A stretch of 24,918 nt of DNA, from assembly GCA_910578235.1 (NCBI GenBank), contig CAJTPP010000036.1, forward strand, positions 1 to 24,918, read 5' to 3'. The translations under genes and the position numbers were made by a program. Every line of letters begins with the position of its first letter. Positions within the stretch are counted from its first letter, which is position 1. The DNA comes from an uncultured Clostridia bacterium. GTDB lineage: Bacteria; Bacillota; Clostridia; UBA1381. This document shows positions 1 to 8,639 of the stretch, one piece after another. The notes beneath the pieces are model-generated. The model saw nothing but the letters and a program-made list of their open reading frames with translations, was not told the origin of the DNA and searched no databases.

Positions 1-1
1 T

Positions 2-3000
2 ATGATAATAAATATATTTTCATCAGTTATAGTTTATGGCGAAGAAAAAAATGGGGCGGCCTTGGAATTGGTTAAGGAAAGAATAGTTTCTATAGCTGAT
101 GATGTTGAAATGTCAGAGGATGATGTAGATAGATATTTATCAGAATATGATAGAACCAATGATTTTGTATATGATTTAATCAAATATAAAAAATATATTG
201 AAAATAATCCGGGAAAAGAAATTGCATTTGATGATTTTAGAAACAACAAGTATGATAAAGCTGCAGAAACTATGTCATATGCATCGGCACGAGCGGATGT
301 TTCAGGTACAATATTTATGCCTCCCGAACAGGAAGAGCGTGATTATAGAAATTATACGATGACTAATGGAAATGAACGTATAAATTATGCTACAGGAGTA
401 TTATCGCACGAAGAAACAGATTTTGTATTGCCGGGAGTAAACGGTTTGGATTTTGCTTTGACAGTGCGTTTTAATCAGGAAGAAACTGCTTTGGGTATGC
501 CGGGAGCTGTACCTACATTTGATTATTGGGATAGTCCGACATATTCTACTTGGATATTCGGATATACATCAGCGGCTGAAGAACGATGCGGAATTGGAGC
601 TGGCTGGAGTTTTGCAATTCCTTATGTGAAAAAGGATATAAATGAAAGGGACAAATATTATATCAGATTAGCAGACGGTTCAACATTAGATACTGAAAAT
701 TGGGGAAGAAAGACTAAAGATATAGATTTTGAAGTAAGAGCGAAAAATGATTATGTAGTAACATATAAAAACGGAACTAAAGACTATTTTAATGATAAAG
801 GTATTATAAGAACAGAAGACAGATACGGCAATTCTATCCGGTATTTTTATGCGGATGACGGATTGTTAGAGAAAATAATAGATTCGGTAAATAGAAATAT
901 TATTTTTGAGCGTACATATCATGATGGAACCAATAAAGCAGAGGTGAATGTTTATGTGGACGGTAAATGGATGTGCGAATACAAGATGGAAAAGAATACA
1001 GATGGAAAATATATGATGTATGAGAAAGCAACACGGAATAGTGATAACTTATATTTTTATAACAAGAATGAAATAGATGTGAGAGCGCCTATGGCGTATG
1101 AAGGTGATGTAACAGCTGTTTTTACAATAGATGAAATTGTAAATTGGGCCGATAAATATTCATATAAATATGAATATGAAAAAGGAAACATGGCAGTGGA
1201 AAATGACTATGGAAGTGTTGGCTTCAGAGAATTTATGAAAATTAAAAATCGGAAAACAGTAGGCACTTTTTCATGTCGAGATGAAATTGTTGATGAGGTC
1301 AATTATCAATATTCTGACTATTATAAATATTGGCATATACCGTATGAAGTTACAGAAACAGTAGCGCAAACAGGTTTAGAAACAACATATATGTCTAATG
1401 ATTATTATGGACTTATAAAGAATAAGAAAATAACAGCTCCGGACAGTGACGTGAAGATTGAGATAGATTATTCTTATGATAAATACAATTTAATGAAATC
1501 ATATTTACAGCGCACATATAATAATCAAGATGAAACTGCTATTGTGGCGGAATCATATGAGCATGATGAAAAGGGAAATGTCATAAGCCATACAGATAAG
1601 TTTGGGACTCAAAGGAAGTATAGCTATGACGAAGCTACAAGCGTAGTTACAAAAATAGAGGAACCGATATCGTGGTATGGATTTGCTGATACGCGGTATA
1701 CAATCAATACTTTAGATGAAAAAGGCAATATCATTACGTCAAGTATAGCGGATGGCAGTGAAGATAATATTGTTCAGTCTGTTGTAAGCACATATGATAC
1801 ATGTGGCAATATGTTAAGCAGAAAAACTGTTCCTGAATATATGGAAGAAGAATATTTTGAATATACTGACGACCACGCTAATGTGAAAAAACATATGAAG
1901 GGTGATACGGTTATAGGCGAGTATACATATGATTATTTGGGCCGTAAAATCTCAGAAACGAATTCGCTCGGACAAACAACCCGGTATAAATATAATGCAC
2001 AAAATGAGGTAGTAGAGATTATAAATCCGGATAATACAAATACAAAAAATCTTTATTCTAAAAATATAGGATATGTATATTTATCAAATGTTTATTTTAA
2101 TGAAAAAGGGCCTGTAAAAAAAGAAACATTGGATGATTTTGACAGAGTTACAGCAATATCGGAAATGTCTATTCTGGAATCGCAAAACCAATATAATAAT
2201 AAATATCATTATGAAGATATGTCGGAGAATGATTCTCATTTTATCGAAGTATTATCTGGCGTACCATGGCAGGAGACGGAGCAAATACAATATGACTCTA
2301 TAGGACGGGTAACACAGGTTTCTAACGTGAATGGTATAACAAAGTATGAATATGATAATTTTAACCGTATTATAAAGCAGGTAAATCCTGATTTTTCAGA
2401 AAAAAGGATAGAATATGACGATATTAAACGTACAAGAACTATATATGACGAGGAAGGCAATAAAACAGCGGAGAAGTATGACGAGGGGAATAGAGTTATA
2501 GAGCAGACTATATTCCCGGAGGAAAGTAAGTCTGTAACGCAGAGCTTCCGATATGACCGTACAGGTAATTTAGTTGAAGTAACGGACTATAACGGCAATA
2601 CAACAGAGTGTTATTATGATGTGCTGGGACGAAAATATCATACTCTGGATGCTATGGGCGGAGTAAGTCGTATACAGTATGCTGATGACTTGTCCTATGT
2701 TACAGAATTTTATACGGATAATACAATACGTCAATCAAGTTATTATGATGAATTTGGCAGGCTCAGCGCGGTAACGGACGAATATTTCAATGTAAACAAT
2801 TATATATACGACACGGCAGGGAATCTGATTGAAAGTATTGATAAGAACGGAGATTCTACAAGGTATACATATAACAGCCGCAGCGCGGTTACAAATATGT
2901 CAACTGATGACACGGACAAAGTATATGAGTATGATGAAGCAGGAAAAGTAAGAGCGGTAGAAAGCCGTACGGCAAATTCTCAGGGTACTCTTGAAAAAGA

Positions 3001-4981
3001 TAACAGAATACAGTATAATTACAGAGTAGACGGTTTGGTAAATGCTGAAACAGATTTCAGACTTGACGGTACAAGCAGAGTGACATTCAATACCCAGTAT
3101 AATAAAATTGGTTCTCTGACGGGTTTTACAGTAAGAAAAGATACGGGACAGGAGATAAAAAAGACGCAGTACACCAGAGATGAAATGGACAGAGTAAACG
3201 ATATAAGTCAGACAGCGTCGGGTGTGCAGAATAAGAATGTGGGCTGTGAGTATTACGCCAACGGCTGGCTGAAAAAGGAAATGCTGCCGAACGGTTATTC
3301 GAATAACTATGTATATGACGGAACGGGAAGAATTACGGAGCTTAACCGTCTTGACGCAAACGGTGTATCAACGCTGAAATACAATTATACATATGACAAC
3401 AACGGAAACCGTACAGGTATTTTTGAAACCGGTAACAGCGGAGCACAAATAGTAAGCGCATATGAATATGACAAGCTTAACCGTCTTGTAAAAGAGGTTA
3501 ACGGACATAGCGGCAATACAATAACGTATAAGTTTGACGCGCGTAATAATATTACAGAAAAGACGGTCAGCGGTGTTGATAATTATACCGAGAGCTATAT
3601 ATACACGTCAGAACATACAGATAAATATATGAGTAACCGGATAATTGAGGTGACAAAGAAATCAGGAGATACAGTGGTTGGCAGGACATACTATTATCAG
3701 GAGCCGAACGGAAATACATATCAGAAAATAGAAACTAATGAATACGGCGAGCCTGCTGAAATAACAGACTATACGTATAATTCTTGGAATTTGATGGACA
3801 GCGCGTCTGTTAAGAAGGGTAGTAGAAAAACGGACGTAACTTTTAAATATGACGCGACAAACCGCCGAAACGGAAAGATAACGGAAGTTTATGAGAACGG
3901 ACAGCTTACAGAGTCAAAGACTACCGAATATATTTGGTATGGTGATAAGGTTCAGTATGAGGAAGTGAAGCAAAACAATACAGTGTCGCCAAGAGTAAAT
4001 ATGTGGGGAATGACAGGTATAGCGGCGCGTAATAATGAGTTGTTCAGTAGTGACGCGCATGGTAATACGGACGCAAGCTATGACGGAACAACAGTCAAGC
4101 GTTATACATATGACGCGTACGGCAACGCAGTAAGTGATAACGGAGAAGACGACAACCCATATCGTTACTGCGGAGAGAACTATGACGAGGAGACGGGGTT
4201 GTATTATCTTCGTGCGCGTTACTATGACCCAAGTATCGGACGTTTTATGAGCGAAGACCCCGCGCAGGATGGCTTGAACTGGTATGTGTATTGCGGTAAT
4301 AATCCTGTGATGTATGTTGACCCTAAGGGAACGCATGACATTCCACTGTATAATGGTGATAATGTATATGATGTAAGATATGATATTAGGGAGTTAGTTG
4401 ATTTAGTAGGAGGATTAATTCATTTTGAGAACGGTATTCTTAGTATAAAAGCTCTGGGGCAAATATCTTATATTAATGTAGAAGAATTAGCAAATGCAGA
4501 AAGCGGTTATAGGGCAGAAGATTCACATTATATAGATGGATTTTTACATTATACTATGAAGGAATTTTTAGAACTTATTGGTGTCAATTATAGTATGCAA
4601 ACTGTTCAAATGGAAATTACAAGTAATGATGTTAAATATCAAAGATGGAGTCAAAATTTAGGTTCGGCGGCAATGAAATTGCTTGAAGGTTCAGCAACGT
4701 CATTATTGGATGCAACAGGAGTTATTGGTCAGGCTATATCTTCCTTTATAGATGCTTCGGGAGTTTCATTTGAAGGTAATTATAATGATATTTTACAAGA
4801 GGGATTTTATAAAAAACAATATATAGAGATTTATGATGAGTACGGTAAGGGCATTATAACGAATTATATTCTTTCAAATCCATCATCAAAATCAAGCAAT
4901 AATATAGGGATTTATGAGCTGAACTTGTGGAATGCGGATATGAGCGAAATGAAGTGGAATAGTTACTGGCAATATCCATAA
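2..4981 (+). CDS. Rhs/YD-repeat polymorphic toxin, probably 5' partial
   Basis: Large Rhs/WapA-type secreted or surface protein. Such proteins form a beta-cage of YD repeats that encloses a C-terminal toxin delivered to neighbouring cells. The 1659 visible residues begin with what looks like the end of a signal peptide (IINIFSSVIVYG then EE), so the true start is probably left of the window. An N-terminal Rhs entry region (LPGVNGLDFALTVRFN) lies near residues 140-160. Many YD repeats of the YDxxGNxxxxxD type run from about 500 to 1400. The conserved core end (ETGLYYLRARYYDPSIGRF, then GNNPVMYVDPKG) ends near residue 1443. The last ~216 residues form a variable tip. Its first part (RELVDLVGG, ISYINVEEL, MKEFLELIG) resembles a copper-amine-oxidase-like stalk module, and the rest is unrecognised. 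A candidate immunity gene follows after 17 bp. Assignment as Rhs is certain; toxin activity is inferred from position. Confidence 0.93.
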   Translation: MIINIFSSVIVYGEEKNGAALELVKERIVSIADDVEMSEDDVDRYLSEYDRTNDFVYDLIKYKKYIENNPGKEIAFDDFRNNKYDKAAETMSYASARADVSGTIFMPPEQEERDYRNYTMTNGNERINYATGVLSHEETDFVLPGVNGLDFALTVRFNQEETALGMPGAVPTFDYWDSPTYSTWIFGYTSAAEERCGIGAGWSFAIPYVKKDINERDKYYIRLADGSTLDTENWGRKTKDIDFEVRAKNDYVVTYKNGTKDYFNDKGIIRTEDRYGNSIRYFYADDGLLEKIIDSVNRNIIFERTYHDGTNKAEVNVYVDGKWMCEYKMEKNTDGKYMMYEKATRNSDNLYFYNKNEIDVRAPMAYEGDVTAVFTIDEIVNWADKYSYKYEYEKGNMAVENDYGSVGFREFMKIKNRKTVGTFSCRDEIVDEVNYQYSDYYKYWHIPYEVTETVAQTGLETTYMSNDYYGLIKNKKITAPDSDVKIEIDYSYDKYNLMKSYLQRTYNNQDETAIVAESYEHDEKGNVISHTDKFGTQRKYSYDEATSVVTKIEEPISWYGFADTRYTINTLDEKGNIITSSIADGSEDNIVQSVVSTYDTCGNMLSRKTVPEYMEEEYFEYTDDHANVKKHMKGDTVIGEYTYDYLGRKISETNSLGQTTRYKYNAQNEVVEIINPDNTNTKNLYSKNIGYVYLSNVYFNEKGPVKKETLDDFDRVTAISEMSILESQNQYNNKYHYEDMSENDSHFIEVLSGVPWQETEQIQYDSIGRVTQVSNVNGITKYEYDNFNRIIKQVNPDFSEKRIEYDDIKRTRTIYDEEGNKTAEKYDEGNRVIEQTIFPEESKSVTQSFRYDRTGNLVEVTDYNGNTTECYYDVLGRKYHTLDAMGGVSRIQYADDLSYVTEFYTDNTIRQSSYYDEFGRLSAVTDEYFNVNNYIYDTAGNLIESIDKNGDSTRYTYNSRSAVTNMSTDDTDKVYEYDEAGKVRAVESRTANSQGTLEKDNRIQYNYRVDGLVNAETDFRLDGTSRVTFNTQYNKIGSLTGFTVRKDTGQEIKKTQYTRDEMDRVNDISQTASGVQNKNVGCEYYANGWLKKEMLPNGYSNNYVYDGTGRITELNRLDANGVSTLKYNYTYDNNGNRTGIFETGNSGAQIVSAYEYDKLNRLVKEVNGHSGNTITYKFDARNNITEKTVSGVDNYTESYIYTSEHTDKYMSNRIIEVTKKSGDTVVGRTYYYQEPNGNTYQKIETNEYGEPAEITDYTYNSWNLMDSASVKKGSRKTDVTFKYDATNRRNGKITEVYENGQLTESKTTEYIWYGDKVQYEEVKQNNTVSPRVNMWGMTGIAARNNELFSSDAHGNTDASYDGTTVKRYTYDAYGNAVSDNGEDDNPYRYCGENYDEETGLYYLRARYYDPSIGRFMSEDPAQDGLNWYVYCGNNPVMYVDPKGTHDIPLYNGDNVYDVRYDIRELVDLVGGLIHFENGILSIKALGQISYINVEELANAESGYRAEDSHYIDGFLHYTMKEFLELIGVNYSMQTVQMEITSNDVKYQRWSQNLGSAAMKLLEGSATSLLDATGVIGQAISSFIDASGVSFEGNYNDILQEGFYKKQYIEIYDEYGKGIITNYILSNPSSKSSNNIGIYELNLWNADMSEMKWNSYWQYP
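3995..4330 (+). repeat. Rhs core terminal repeat, copy 1 (inside the large rhs gene)
   Basis: This segment encodes NMWGMTGIAARN through VMYVDPKG and recurs at 5567-5905 and, shortened, at 7256-7499. By eye, copies 1 and 2 are more than 90% identical at the nucleotide level, with a 3-bp (aca) insertion in copy 2. Similarity stops sharply after the GAC-CC(t/a) codons, where the variable tips begin. This is the expected exchange point for Rhs tips. Confidence 0.92.
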
Positions 4982-4998
4982 TAAAGGAGGGGGTCACG

Positions 4999-5499
4999 TT
5001 GAGAAGAAAAATTGTTATACTGTTGATAATAATATTAATATCATTATCAATGTTGCATATTAGTATTGGGTTTTATAATATTGAACATACATATATTGAT
5101 AATGGAAAGATATTGATAACCAAGGAGGTTATATTGAGAAGAAATCTTAATGATAATATTGAATCATTTAATAATATTTTAGATTTTATTCTTTTAAAAG
5201 ATTCAAATACTCATTATTATTATTTAACAGATATTATGAAAGATGTTGATGTTAATACGCTTCAGAATGATTGTAATGTGGAATGGATATATATTAATGA
5301 GGGTAGAAATGATATAATATTTTATCAAACAGATAAACAGAGAGAAAAAAATGATATTATATTAAGTTATAAGTGTAATATTGATTTAAAAGGAGAAAGA
5401 GTATGGGATATAACAGATAGTTATCCGGATGCAAACAATAAAAAAACATTGAGTGTGAGATTGTATAATTGTTTATTTAATAATACATTGTTTAGATAA
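4999..5499 (+). CDS. Small membrane-anchored protein, candidate immunity to the Rhs tip
   Basis: The 166-residue protein starts at TTG, chosen because a strong AAAGGAGG lies 8 bp upstream and no better start exists. Residues 4-26 are a hydrophobic segment (IVILLIIILISLSML), so the product is probably anchored in the membrane with its C-terminal part outside. The rest is hydrophilic with no recognised family. The gene lies 17 bp after the large rhs stop and shares its transcription direction. In Rhs loci this slot normally holds the cognate immunity protein. Codon use is strongly AT-rich, like the rhs tip and unlike the rhs core, which suggests that tip and neighbour travelled together. The immunity role is inference from position only. 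Confidence 0.7.
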   Translation: MRRKIVILLIIILISLSMLHISIGFYNIEHTYIDNGKILITKEVILRRNLNDNIESFNNILDFILLKDSNTHYYYLTDIMKDVDVNTLQNDCNVEWIYINEGRNDIIFYQTDKQREKNDIILSYKCNIDLKGERVWDITDSYPDANNKKTLSVRLYNCLFNNTLFR

Positions 5500-5551
5500 A
5501 GATTATAAATCGGAAAGTGGATATTTCATTATAGAACAGCCATGTTGAGGA

Positions 5552-6517
5552 ATGGTGTCCTCCAATGTGAATATGTGGGGAATGACAGGTATAGCGGCGC
5601 GTAATAATGAGTTGTTCAGCAGTGACGCACATGGTAATACGGACGCAAGCTATGATGGAACAACAACAGTCAAGCGTTATACATATGACGCATACGGCAA
5701 CGCAGTAAGTGATAACGGAGAAGACGATAATCCGTATCGTTACTGCGGAGAGAGTTATGACGAGGAGACAGGGTTGTATTATCTTCGTGCGCGTTACTAT
5801 GATCCAAGTATCGGACGATTTATGAGCGAAGACCCGGCACAGGACGGCTTGAACTGGTATGTGTATTGTGGAAATAATCCGGTTATGTACATTGACCCAA
5901 GCGGAGAAGATTATCAAAAAATAGTTAGTGCTTTAAATAGCATATATACTAATAAAAGTATTATGATGGAATATCCATCTTATGATAATTTTTATCAAGA
6001 AGCATATGATAGAATTATGTTGGCAAAAGCTACTATAGCTAATGAAGTAGAATATTATGAAAATTGGGGAGGAATAGCAGATGTTGTGGGTCCGATAATT
6101 AATGGTGATAATAATAGTTTAGAGCGTATAAAAAATGCTAGTATATATGTGGAAAATGCAGAAAAAAAAGCTAATACACAAAATACAGTGGATGATATTA
6201 TATATTATACAGTTTCCACGTTGACAATAACTGCTGCCATTAAAGGAGGAAAAGTAATATCAGGAATGAGCAGTGCAAGAGGTACATCGTTAAAATTTTC
6301 GCAAAGTTCAGCTAGACATATGCAAGAGGCAGGAAGATATGTTCCTATACAAATATTACAACAGGCCATAAAAGACGGTAATGTATCAAAAGACCCTCAA
6401 GGTTCATCTGCTTTGATGTATACTATTGAAATGTTTAAAAATAATGTCTCATACACATTAGAAGTATTATATGATAGTTCATCAAATATGATATATCATT
6501 TTAAATATTGGCGTTGA
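5552..6517 (+). CDS. Orphan Rhs C-terminal cassette with DUF4258-like putative RNase tip
   Basis: The 321-residue frame begins directly in the Rhs core (NMWGMTGIAARN) and ends the core at VMYIDPSG near residue 118. It lacks any secretion signal or YD-repeat shell, so it is an orphan tip rather than a full Rhs. A linker (119-248) with a hydrophobic stretch (YYTVSTLTITAAI) precedes a final ~73-residue domain: SARHMQ with His256, then VPIQILQQAIKDG, then YTLEVLYD and a terminal IYHFKYWR. This pattern resembles DUF4258/BrnT-type domains of the BECR fold, which are often RNases. The start is doubtful: GAGGA abuts the ATG with no spacing and an in-frame stop lies six bases upstream. It may be a silent donor for recombination into the main gene. 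A WapI-like immunity gene follows. Confidence 0.75.
   Translation: MVSSNVNMWGMTGIAARNNELFSSDAHGNTDASYDGTTTVKRYTYDAYGNAVSDNGEDDNPYRYCGESYDEETGLYYLRARYYDPSIGRFMSEDPAQDGLNWYVYCGNNPVMYIDPSGEDYQKIVSALNSIYTNKSIMMEYPSYDNFYQEAYDRIMLAKATIANEVEYYENWGGIADVVGPIINGDNNSLERIKNASIYVENAEKKANTQNTVDDIIYYTVSTLTITAAIKGGKVISGMSSARGTSLKFSQSSARHMQEAGRYVPIQILQQAIKDGNVSKDPQGSSALMYTIEMFKNNVSYTLEVLYDSSSNMIYHFKYWR
5567..5905 (+). repeat. Rhs core terminal repeat, copy 2
   Basis: Near-identical duplicate of 3995-4330. It carries one extra ACA codon and mainly third-position differences. It joins the DUF4258-like tip at the ATTGACCCAAGCGGA junction. Left of the repeat, the match to the large rhs gene is lost within a few bases. 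Confidence 0.92.
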
Positions 6518-6543
6518 GAAATTAAAGATAGAGGTGAATACAG

Positions 6544-6978
6544 ATGAAACAATATAAAACTGAAACTATAGATGAGTATGATAATAAATTAATTATATCT
6601 AATATTAAAAGTTATTCTGATGACATAAAGATTGGGAATAAATATAACACAGAATTAGATATTCAAGTTTTTTCTGGAGATTATAGTGGTAAAAGCACAT
6701 TTATAATAGATATATGCACATTGGAAAATTTTATTGGCAAATTATATGAAATAAATAAATTAATAATAGGAGAAGCCGAAATTGAAGATATATCAATAGG
6801 CTCAAAAATAATGATATCAATCAATAAATTAGGAACATTTGTGATTAGTGGCATATTATTTGACTGTCATAAGGAACAATCATTATGTTTTAAATTTGAG
6901 TGTGAGCAAACATATATGAGTAAAATGATTGCAGAATTGTATAATGATATAGTAATTAATCAAAAGCAAATAATTTAA
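6544..6978 (+). CDS. WapI-family-like putative immunity protein
   Basis: A 144-residue soluble protein with a good AGAGGTG site 7 bp before its ATG, 26 bp after the orphan Rhs tip. The central pattern resembles what I recall of the WapI-type immunity family that accompanies WapA/Rhs toxins: LDIQVFSGDYSGKS, then a TLENFIGKLYEINKLIIGEAEIED segment shape, then GTFVISGILFD, then CFKFECEQTYM. No signal peptide or membrane segment is seen, so it should act in the cytoplasm. The natural partner is the DUF4258-like tip just upstream. It is strongly AT-rich, like that tip. Family assignment is by motif memory and moderate; the pairing is inferred from adjacency. Confidence 0.62.
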   Translation: MKQYKTETIDEYDNKLIISNIKSYSDDIKIGNKYNTELDIQVFSGDYSGKSTFIIDICTLENFIGKLYEINKLIIGEAEIEDISIGSKIMISINKLGTFVISGILFDCHKEQSLCFKFECEQTYMSKMIAELYNDIVINQKQII

Positions 6979-7255
6979 TATATGGTGAATCGTTATATTA
7001 GATAGAATATATTATTAATTAGATGTATTTAATATATGTTTGGAATATAACATATCAATTCTGGTGGATATTAGGGGGATGGTACTTAATCAATATACTA
7101 ATAGTATACATAGTATAGAAATTATAGAGAGCGGATTTTATGATAATTGGAACCATGGATTGGTAACATTACAGCCTATGATGTGTATGCTGTTAACAGA
7201 CAAGGAGAATTGTCTTGGATAAAAAATAGAAGTATAATGTTAAATTATGTTGTAA
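6979..7255 (+). other. Gene-poor AT-rich spacer with possible coding debris
   Basis: No convincing intact gene is seen. A TTG-started frame (7040-7222) has no useful ribosome binding site. A protein-like stretch appears in another frame at 7150-7249 (ITAYDVYAVNRQGELSW) but has an in-frame stop just before it and no start. Together they suggest a frameshifted remnant of a tip or immunity gene. The third Rhs core copy begins immediately after an in-frame TAA at 7253. Confidence 0.4.
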
Positions 7256-7499
7256 ACAACAGTCAAGCGTTATACATATGACGCGTACGGAAACACAATC
7301 AGTGATAACGGAGAAGACGATACCCCTTATCGTTACTGCAGAGAGAGCTATGACAATGAGACAGGGTTGTATTATCTTCGTGCGCGTTACTATGACCCAA
7401 GTATCGGACGCTTTATGAGCGAAGATCCCGCACAGGACGGCTTGAACTGGTATGTGTATTGCGGTAATAATCCGGTTATGTATGTTGACCCAAGCAGAG
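7256..7499 (+). repeat. Rhs core terminal repeat, copy 3 (shortened)
   Basis: Corresponds to the last ~245 bp of copies 1 and 2, from ACAACAGTCAAGCG to TTGACCCAAGCAGAGAA. It carries several private substitutions, consistent with loss of selection. Confidence 0.88.
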
Positions 7500-7858
7500 A
7501 AGTGGGAGTAGATTGAAGTAATACATTTCAGCGGCAATATGTGGTCTGGAAAAACCTGGGTGTGAATGGTTTGAACATTGCGGGTTTAAATGTGTCAGCT
7601 GAAATGTTATAACATTCTTTAAGATGGACTTATGTCACCATTACATTGGATGGACAAAGGAATAATCAAGGTGCATGAATAACAAGAGTTACTGTTTATG
7701 ATATATATAATTTTGATGTGGAAAAATTAAAAGATATTACAAGCGTTCAAAGTGCCATAGGTAATATGGCAGGAACTATTGTTGCATTAGAACAGTTGCC
7801 GGTAATTAGTGTTATACGGACATATAATATTACAGTTGAATTTTTAACCGAACGATAG
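7256..7858 (+). pseudogene. Decayed third Rhs core and tip cassette
   Basis: Core sequence resumes at TVKRYTYDAYGN directly after an in-frame TAA and runs through VMYVDPS, stopping at TGA 7514-7516. It lacks the first ~85 bp of core found in the other copies and has no start codon. Substitutions break conserved glycines: YRYCRES replaces YRYCGES and DPSRE replaces DPSGE. Beyond it, a tip remnant reads from 7613 to TAG 7856. It contains WTYVTITLDG, an internal TGA at 7676 where TGG would give GAWITRVTVYDIYNFD, then an ending FLTER. The intervening 7517-7612 is frame-disrupted. This is a dead cassette, though its core could still serve in recombination. Confidence 0.8.
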
Positions 7859-7866
7859 GAGAAAGC

Positions 7867-8101
7867 ATGTTAAGATAAAAATTAAATTATCAGCTATATT
7901 TATGTGCATAATATGCGTACTTTGTTTATTGTCATAAGATTTTTCTCAGAAGGAATTCAATATAGCACATATGACGCGGTAACATATTTTGATAGTGAAG
8001 GACGATATCAACCTGTTAATTCTGTTGCAGAAGATTATGCGCTATATGATGCAAAAAAGAAAAAGTGTATTAGCAGTTTTATATTATACCAAGATATATA
8101 A
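7867..8101 (+). pseudogene. Broken small exported or lipoprotein-like gene, candidate former immunity gene
   Basis: AGGAGA precedes ATG 7867, but that frame stops after three codons (M-L-R-stop). One frame over, a typical hydrophobic signal segment reads KIKIKLSAIFMCIICVLCLLS and stops at 7935. A further shift gives a clean C-terminal part, FFSEGIQYSTYDAVTYF through SSFILYQDI, ending at 8101. Two frameshifts therefore separate three pieces of one former small exported protein. It lies 8 bp after the decayed Rhs tip, the usual immunity slot. Family unknown. Confidence 0.6.
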
Positions 8102-8276
8102 TGTAAAGGGTGAAAGTGATAGCACACTTTTCATCTAATACATATATATGGCTACGGCTCATTCGTGGTAGTTTGAACAATAGTTATATATGAAAAGAAA
8201 AGAGGTGTGAATATTAAAAAATTTCACGATTACAAATCTATATAACTACTATATCACAAAGAGAGGAGAAAGGCAA

Positions 8277-8639
8277 ATGAAAATTGAATATGTAAAAGTC
8301 GGTGATTACTATATCCCCGCGCTAACAGTACCAAACAAGAAGTACAATATTGGTAAGTATGGCAGACTTCACAGAGAATTTTTAAAGAAATACCGTCCGA
8401 GTATATATACTACAAAGCTGATGGACGGAACATTACTTGAATATCTTGAAGAAATCGATGCACAAGCAAAGGATATGGTGGACAGGTTTGTTAAAGATTT
8501 AGCGGTGAAGTCAGGCATAACGGAAGAATTAAAATCAACCGAGCAAATGAAATGGGTTGGACTAATGAATATGTTTAAGCATACGGCAGAAGAATTTGTT
8601 ATATCAGAGATAGTTTACGGTTGGGAGGCGAGAATATGA
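8277..8639 (+). CDS. tnpV: Transposon-encoded protein TnpV
   Basis: A 120-residue protein with a GAGGAGAAAGG site before ATG. The pattern is characteristic of TnpV of Clostridial Tn4451-like elements: KVGDYYIPALTVP near the N-terminus, IGKYGRLHREFLKKYRPSIY in the middle, then a helical region with AKDMVDRFVKDLA, TEELKSTEQMKWVGLMN and an EEFVISEIVY end. Its biochemical role is not established; it is a cargo or accessory gene of mobile elements. The stop overlaps the start of the next gene (ATGA), so the two are translationally coupled. No recombinase or relaxase lies nearby on this side of the pst locus, so this may be the remnant of an older insertion. Confidence 0.88.
   Translation: MKIEYVKVGDYYIPALTVPNKKYNIGKYGRLHREFLKKYRPSIYTTKLMDGTLLEYLEEIDAQAKDMVDRFVKDLAVKSGITEELKSTEQMKWVGLMNMFKHTAEEFVISEIVYGWEARI

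Noticed and set aside
7040..7222. A 60-codon TTG-started frame
   Set aside because: No usable ribosome binding site and composition unlike its neighbours. It is treated as debris, not as a gene.
3914..7537. Three similar minus-strand reading frames (3914-4336, 5492-5917, 7193-7537)
   Set aside because: They are antisense shadows of the three Rhs core copies. Their similarity to each other comes from the repeat, and they lack ribosome binding sites.
8111..8133. Imperfect hairpin TGAAAGTG/CACTTTTCA after the broken exported gene
   Set aside because: One bulge and no T tract follow, so it is too weak to call a terminator.
8207..8245. GTG-started 12-codon frame before tnpV (MNIKKFHDYKSI)
   Set aside because: Spacing to AGAGG is too short and nothing links it to control of tnpV. 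Probably chance.
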